The translations under genes and the position numbers were made by a program. DNA of 9,878 nucleotides from Nosocomiicoccus ampullae (GTDB taxonomy: Bacteria; Bacillota; Bacilli; Staphylococcales; Salinicoccaceae): the NCBI RefSeq assembly GCF_001696685.1, contig NZ_MBFG01000025.1, forward strand, positions 1 through 9,878, written 5' to 3'. Below, one piece after another: positions 7,559 through 9,878 of this stretch; within the stretch, counting starts at the first letter, position 1; each line of letters opens with the position of its first letter. Below the pieces are notes generated by a model that did no database searches, was not told the DNA's origin, and saw nothing but the letters and a program-made list of their open reading frames with translations.

Positions 7559-8500
7559 TTATTGAAATTCGTGTAGTAATTTAAACTGTATATGAATGTC
7601 ATCGTGAACAGTTACATTCTCGTCTCTCGCTAGTAATACCATCGGTTGACTCAGATATGTAAATGAAACAAATGCATCCCCTCCGACGATTTCAACATCA
7701 TCGACGGTTACTGGAATTCCATCGTCAACGATTTTTATATCTTCTCGTCTTATAGCGAATAATTTACCGTTGTCTTTAAAGACGTTCATCGGATACGTCC
7801 CGAAAAACTGTGCAACGAACGGATTATTTGGATAACGATACACTTTAGACGCGTCACTAAATTGCTCGACTTCTCCGTCTTTAAGAACGAGTATTTTATC
7901 TCCTAATTTCATCGCCTCATTATGATCATGTGTAACATATATAATCGTCTTCTCTTCTTCAGTTTTAATGCGTAAAATTAAGTCAGTAATTTCTCGTTTT
8001 AAACTTGTGTCAAGACTAGCGAGTGGTTCATCCATTAATATAATATCCGCATTTGTCGCTAGACTTCTAGCTAGAGCGACACGCTGACGCTCACCGCCTG
8101 ACAATTCGTTCGGAAGTTTTTCTAAATGTCGTTTAATACCAAGTTCAGTCGCAATCGTTTCAACGTGAGTTCTGAGCACCTCTTTACTCATACTTTTCTT
8201 TATACTAAACTCGATATTTTGTTTCACTGTTAAATGCGGGTACAGTGCAAGGTTTTGAAACACAAATGTTAAATTACGGTCCTTCGGTTTAGCATCGGTC
8301 ATTCTTTGACCATCGATATACACTTCACCATGTGACGGTTCAAGGAGTCCAGCAATTATGCGTAAAATTGTACTTTTGCCTGATCCTGACGGACCGACAA
8401 TTGCCAAACATTCTCCTTCTTTTATATTTATATTTACGTTTCGTAATGCACTCATATCTCCGAAATGCTTACTCACTTGAGTTAGTTGTACTTTATCCAT
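7559..8500 (-). CDS. CUT1-type ABC importer ATPase (MsmX/UgpC/MalK-like), orphan
   Basis: 313-residue ATPase that should power a carbohydrate ABC importer from the cytoplasmic face. Motifs: Walker A GPSGSGKST (36-44), Q-loop FVFQNLALYPHLTV (79-92, Q82), signature LSGGE (133-137), Walker B IILMDEP (153-159), D-loop SLD (162-164), switch H191. After the ATPase domain, NPFVAQFFGTYPMN (226-239) and FAIRREDIKI (248-257) are characteristic of the sugar-importer branch with its C-terminal OB/TOBE regulatory domain. That domain is short: MalK and UgpC proteins have about 355-370 residues. No permease or binding protein gene is adjacent, so it may serve distant importers as MsmX does in Bacillus. The start at 8500 is chosen over an in-frame ATG at 8515 because the family begins at VQLTQVSK and a -10 box covers 8507-8512. 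Neither start has a Shine-Dalgarno site. Confidence 0.88.
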   Translation of the reverse strand: MDKVQLTQVSKHFGDMSALRNVNINIKEGECLAIVGPSGSGKSTILRIIAGLLEPSHGEVYIDGQRMTDAKPKDRNLTFVFQNLALYPHLTVKQNIEFSIKKSMSKEVLRTHVETIATELGIKRHLEKLPNELSGGERQRVALARSLATNADIILMDEPLASLDTSLKREITDLILRIKTEEEKTIIYVTHDHNEAMKLGDKILVLKDGEVEQFSDASKVYRYPNNPFVAQFFGTYPMNVFKDNGKLFAIRREDIKIVDDGIPVTVDDVEIVGGDAFVSFTYLSQPMVLLARDENVTVHDDIHIQFKLLHEFQ

Positions 8501-8506
8501 AATTAT

Positions 8507-8534
8507 ATTATACATAAATTGCTTACATATTGAA
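8507..8534 (-). promoter_or_regulatory. Candidate promoter of the orphan ATPase gene
   Basis: On the minus strand TATAAT (8512-8507) is a perfect -10. TTCAAT (8534-8529), 16 bp upstream, is a weak -35. Transcription would begin near 8500, at the ATG itself, which suggests a leaderless mRNA. The -35 lies back to back with that of fda. Confidence 0.45.
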
Positions 8535-8558
8535 CTAAATCGAGAAATCTAGCATAAT
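8530..8558 (+). promoter_or_regulatory. Sigma-A promoter of fda
   Basis: TTGAAC (8530-8535), a 17-bp spacer and CATAAT (8553-8558) match the consensus at 4 of 6 and 5 of 6. The start site would be near 8565, giving a leader of about 46 nt that ends in AGGAGTGGG (8593-8601) before the ATG at 8611. Confidence 0.7.
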
Positions 8559-8580
8559 ATAGATGATGAGCGATTATGCT
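8551..8580. repeat. Inverted repeat over the fda -10 and start site, possible operator
   Basis: AGCATAAT (8551-8558) and ATTATGCT (8573-8580) are perfect 8-bp inverted repeats separated by 14 bp, so the half-site centres are 22 bp apart, about two helical turns. The left half contains the whole -10 hexamer of fda. A dimeric regulator bound here would block the promoter. No regulator gene is in the window, and an 8-bp repeat in AT-rich DNA can occur by chance. Confidence 0.45.
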
Positions 8581-8610
8581 TAATATTATTTTAGGAGTGG
8601 GAATTCATAC

Positions 8611-9495
8611 ATGTCACATTTAGACAAAGTTAAAAACGGTAATGGATTTATTGCAGCGTTAGACCAAAGTGGAGGTTCAACACCTAAAGCTTTACGTTTA
8701 TACGGTATCGCTGAAGATAGCTACGATACTGAAGAGGAAATGTTCGATCTTGTACACCAAATGCGTACACGTATCGTTACGTCACCAGCATTTACTAGCG
8801 ACAAAATCTTAGGTGCAATTCTTTTCGAACAAACGATGGAAAGTAAAGTTGACGGTAAATACACTGCGGAATACTTAAGAGACAAAGGTATCGCGCCATT
8901 CTTAAAAGTAGATAAAGGACTTGCTGATGAAGAAAACGGCGTTCAGCTAATGAAACCAATGCCTGAACTTGATGAGTTATTAGACCGTGCAAACGAACAC
9001 GGCATCTTCGGTACAAAAATGCGTTCAGTCATCCATGAAGCAAACGAAGGTCCGATTAAAGAAGTTGTAGAACAACAATTCGAAATCGGTAAGAAAATCT
9101 TAGCTAAAGGGTTAGTACCGATCATCGAGCCTGAAGTTGACATCAACTCTAAAGACAAAGAAAAAATCGAAGACATTTTAAAAGTCGCGATTTTAGAAGA
9201 ATTAGATAAGTTAGAAGAAGGACAAGACGTCATGCTTAAACTGACAATACCTTCAGTAAGAAATAACTTCAAAGAATTAGTCGACCACAAACGCGTCATT
9301 CGTGTCGTTGCATTATCAGGTGGATATAGCCGTGCAACAGCAAACGAACTATTAAAAGAAAACGAAGGAATCATCGCGAGCTTCTCACGCGGGTTAACAG
9401 AAGGATTATCAGTCGATCAAACTGATGAAGAATTCAACAACCTACTCGCTGATTCAGTAGAAAAAATCTACGACGCTTCAGTAAACAAGAAATAA
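8611..9495 (+). CDS. fda: Fructose-bisphosphate aldolase class I
   Basis: 294-residue cytosolic Schiff-base aldolase that splits fructose 1,6-bisphosphate into glyceraldehyde 3-phosphate and dihydroxyacetone phosphate, and runs in reverse for gluconeogenesis. It closely resembles the 296-residue S. aureus enzyme along its length. Markers are [17 protein letters not shown] (12-28, with the substrate-binding aspartate D18), [11 protein letters not shown] (66-76), PFLKVDKG (96-103), LVPIIEPEV (168-176), the Schiff-base lysine K210 in MLKLTIP (208-214) and the phosphate-binding loop ALSGGYSR (234-241). No metal-site histidines of class II aldolases are present. The gene is monocistronic, with its own promoter and terminator. 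AGGAGTGGG lies upstream of the ATG. As a central carbon enzyme it is probably well expressed. Confidence 0.97.
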   Translation: MSHLDKVKNGNGFIAALDQSGGSTPKALRLYGIAEDSYDTEEEMFDLVHQMRTRIVTSPAFTSDKILGAILFEQTMESKVDGKYTAEYLRDKGIAPFLKVDKGLADEENGVQLMKPMPELDELLDRANEHGIFGTKMRSVIHEANEGPIKEVVEQQFEIGKKILAKGLVPIIEPEVDINSKDKEKIEDILKVAILEELDKLEEGQDVMLKLTIPSVRNNFKELVDHKRVIRVVALSGGYSRATANELLKENEGIIASFSRGLTEGLSVDQTDEEFNNLLADSVEKIYDASVNKK

Positions 9496-9508
9496 TTAAA
9501 GATGATAA

Positions 9509-9539
9509 AACCGAAATTCTGATGGAATTTCGGTTTTTT
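9509..9539 (+). terminator. Rho-independent terminator of fda
   Basis: AACCGAAATTC (9509-9519) and GAATTTCGGTT (9525-9535) pair perfectly over 11 bp around the loop TGATG, and the right arm runs into a T tract to 9539. It starts 13 nt after the fda stop codon. From here to about 9605 nothing else is clear except a possible decayed hairpin (CGGTT at 9561-9565 with AGCCG at 9581-9585). Confidence 0.93.
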
Positions 9540-9605
9540 CTATTTTTCAGGATGTTTCATCGGTTCGATTGGTTAGATTTAGCCGCGTGGTGAGTTGGTA
9601 TGGTG

Positions 9606-9752
9606 GAATCGTCGGTGATAGTTGTATCTCACCGATAATTCTGACGAATCGTCGGTGAATTCGATTCCCCACCGACGCTAACAGGACTTTCGTCGGCGAA
9701 ATTCCTATTCGCCGACGGGAATCATCGAATCGTCGGTGAAATTCGCGATTTC
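9606..9752. repeat. Array of four palindromic repeat units, period 40-41 bp
   Basis: The core CGTCGGTG (CGTCGGCG in unit 3) begins at 9610, 9650, 9691 and 9731, at intervals of 40, 41 and 40. The 13-mer GAATCGTCGGTGA is exact at 9606, 9646 and 9727. Units 1-3 each form a hairpin: TCGGTGA/TCACCGA (9612-9618 with 9629-9635), CGTCGGTG/CACCGACG (9650-9657 with 9670-9677), and CGTCGGCGAA/TTCGCCGACG (9691-9700 with 9708-9717). The arms of unit 3 changed together relative to unit 2, keeping the pairing. Unit 4 has the left arm and loop but no matching right arm. The array is non-coding, more GC-rich than its surroundings, and lies between the fda terminator and an IS end. It resembles REP/BIME-type elements in organisation; the family is not recognised. 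Confidence 0.85.
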
Positions 9753-9753
9753 T

Positions 9754-9779
9754 AGTTACGTCCATATAATTGTGTAAAA
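9754..9779 (+). repeat. Left terminal inverted repeat of the IS256-family element
   Basis: The inner 20 nt (9760-9779) correspond to the inner part of the IS256 terminal repeat, with A for G at 9764. The outer six (AGTTAC) differ from IS256. The transposase would bind here to excise and insert the element. Confidence 0.7.
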
Positions 9780-9798
9780 TAGAAAAAAGAGCCATCGC

Positions 9799-9846
9799 AT
9801 TCTCTGTTATAATTTAGTTACCAACAAAAATTAACAGGGAGAGAAT
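9799..9846 (+). promoter_or_regulatory. Transposase promoter -10 and possible RBS-sequestering stem
   Basis: TATAAT (9808-9813) is a perfect -10, with no good -35 at the usual distance; the start site would be near 9820. ATTCTCTGTTA (9799-9809) can pair with TAACAG (9832-9837) and AGAAT (9842-9846), giving 11 bp and enclosing GGGAGAG, the transposase Shine-Dalgarno site at 9837-9843. The upstream arm is present only in transcripts that start outside the element, so read-through RNA would hide the RBS while the native transcript would not. Confidence 0.45.
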
Positions 9847-9850
9847 ACAA

Positions 9851-9878
9851 ATGACTCAACTTAATTTTACAGTAGATA
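9851..9878 (+). CDS. IS256-family transposase, 5' end only
   Basis: Only nine codons (MTQLNFTVD) and one base fall in the window. The start resembles the N-terminus of IS256 transposase (MTQVHFTL), a DDE recombinase that moves the element through a circular intermediate. GGGAGAG lies 7 nt before the ATG. The call rests mainly on the IS256-like terminal repeat 70 nt upstream. Whether the gene is intact cannot be seen. Confidence 0.75.

Larger units (their letters stand above)
9754..9878 (+). mobile_element. Left end of an IS256-family insertion sequence (cut by the window edge)
   Basis: The sequence at 9760-9779 (GTCC, TATAATTGTGTAAAA) matches the terminal inverted repeat of staphylococcal IS256 as I recall it, with one difference, followed as in IS256 by an A-rich stretch, a CCAT block, a -10 box, a purine-rich RBS and a transposase starting MTQ. 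The outer boundary near 9754 is inferred from the 26-bp IS256 repeat and is uncertain by a few bases. The right end and any target duplication lie outside the window. Confidence 0.82.

Noticed and set aside
8565..8578. CcpA cre site after the fda start site
   Set aside because: The central WNANCGNTNW positions fit, but the outer TG and CA do not, so the match is too weak to claim.
8943..9374. 143-codon minus-strand frame inside fda
   Set aside because: It is antisense to a highly conserved aldolase, is serine-rich low-complexity sequence, and has no homology or independent signals.
9606..9752. CRISPR array
   Set aside because: The period is only 40-41 bp, the conserved part is short, the arms vary and the intervals are not unique spacers of normal length. 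No cas gene is seen.
9547..9795. 82-codon minus-strand open frame across the palindromic array
   Set aside because: Its sequence (rich in R, with repeating HRRF and SPT segments) simply translates the repeats. It crosses the IS end and has no convincing RBS or homology.

Overview
The window is AT-rich and tightly packed, with short intergenic gaps, strong purine-rich Shine-Dalgarno sites and hairpin-plus-T-run terminators. The proteins look staphylococcal: the class I fructose-bisphosphate aldolase closely resembles the S. aureus enzyme, and the right edge carries an IS256-type end. The gene order is not that of S. aureus, where ddl sits next to murF; here ddl is followed by pepT. My inference is a member of the Staphylococcaceae, possibly outside Staphylococcus itself (Macrococcus, Jeotgalicoccus, Nosocomiicoccus or Salinicoccus-like). 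The genus cannot be settled from the sequence alone.

Layout from left to right. 1-179: non-coding, with two hairpins, the second being the terminator of a leftward SAM-dependent methyltransferase (180-971). 1077-2758: a rightward pair, a 59-residue two-helix membrane protein followed by a 14-TM DHA2/LmrB-type drug-efflux transporter. A 14-bp perfect palindrome separates it from the convergent ddl-pepT pair (leftward, 5090 to 2777), which supplies D-Ala-D-Ala for peptidoglycan and a tripeptide aminopeptidase. 5218-6933: a full-length type I ABC exporter, divergent from ddl. A second bidirectional terminator separates it from a leftward pair, an orphan CUT1-type sugar-importer ATPase (8500-7559) and a small YdjA-like nitroreductase (7546-6977). 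8611-9495: the class I aldolase gene fda, divergent from the ATPase gene, with a good sigma-A promoter overlapped by an inverted repeat and a strong terminator.

9541-9850 is non-coding but structured. Four palindromic units, 40-41 bp apart, share the core CGTCGGTG. One pair of arms shows a compensatory T-A to C-G change. The fourth unit lacks its right arm because the left end of an IS256-family element begins there; the transposase start codon is at 9851 and the window ends after nine codons.

Most genes are ordinary housekeeping or transport genes. The parts worth a second look are the palindromic array and its interruption by the IS, a possible fold-back control of the transposase ribosome-binding site, a probably leaderless ATPase mRNA, the inverted repeat over the fda promoter, and the small membrane protein upstream of the efflux pump.
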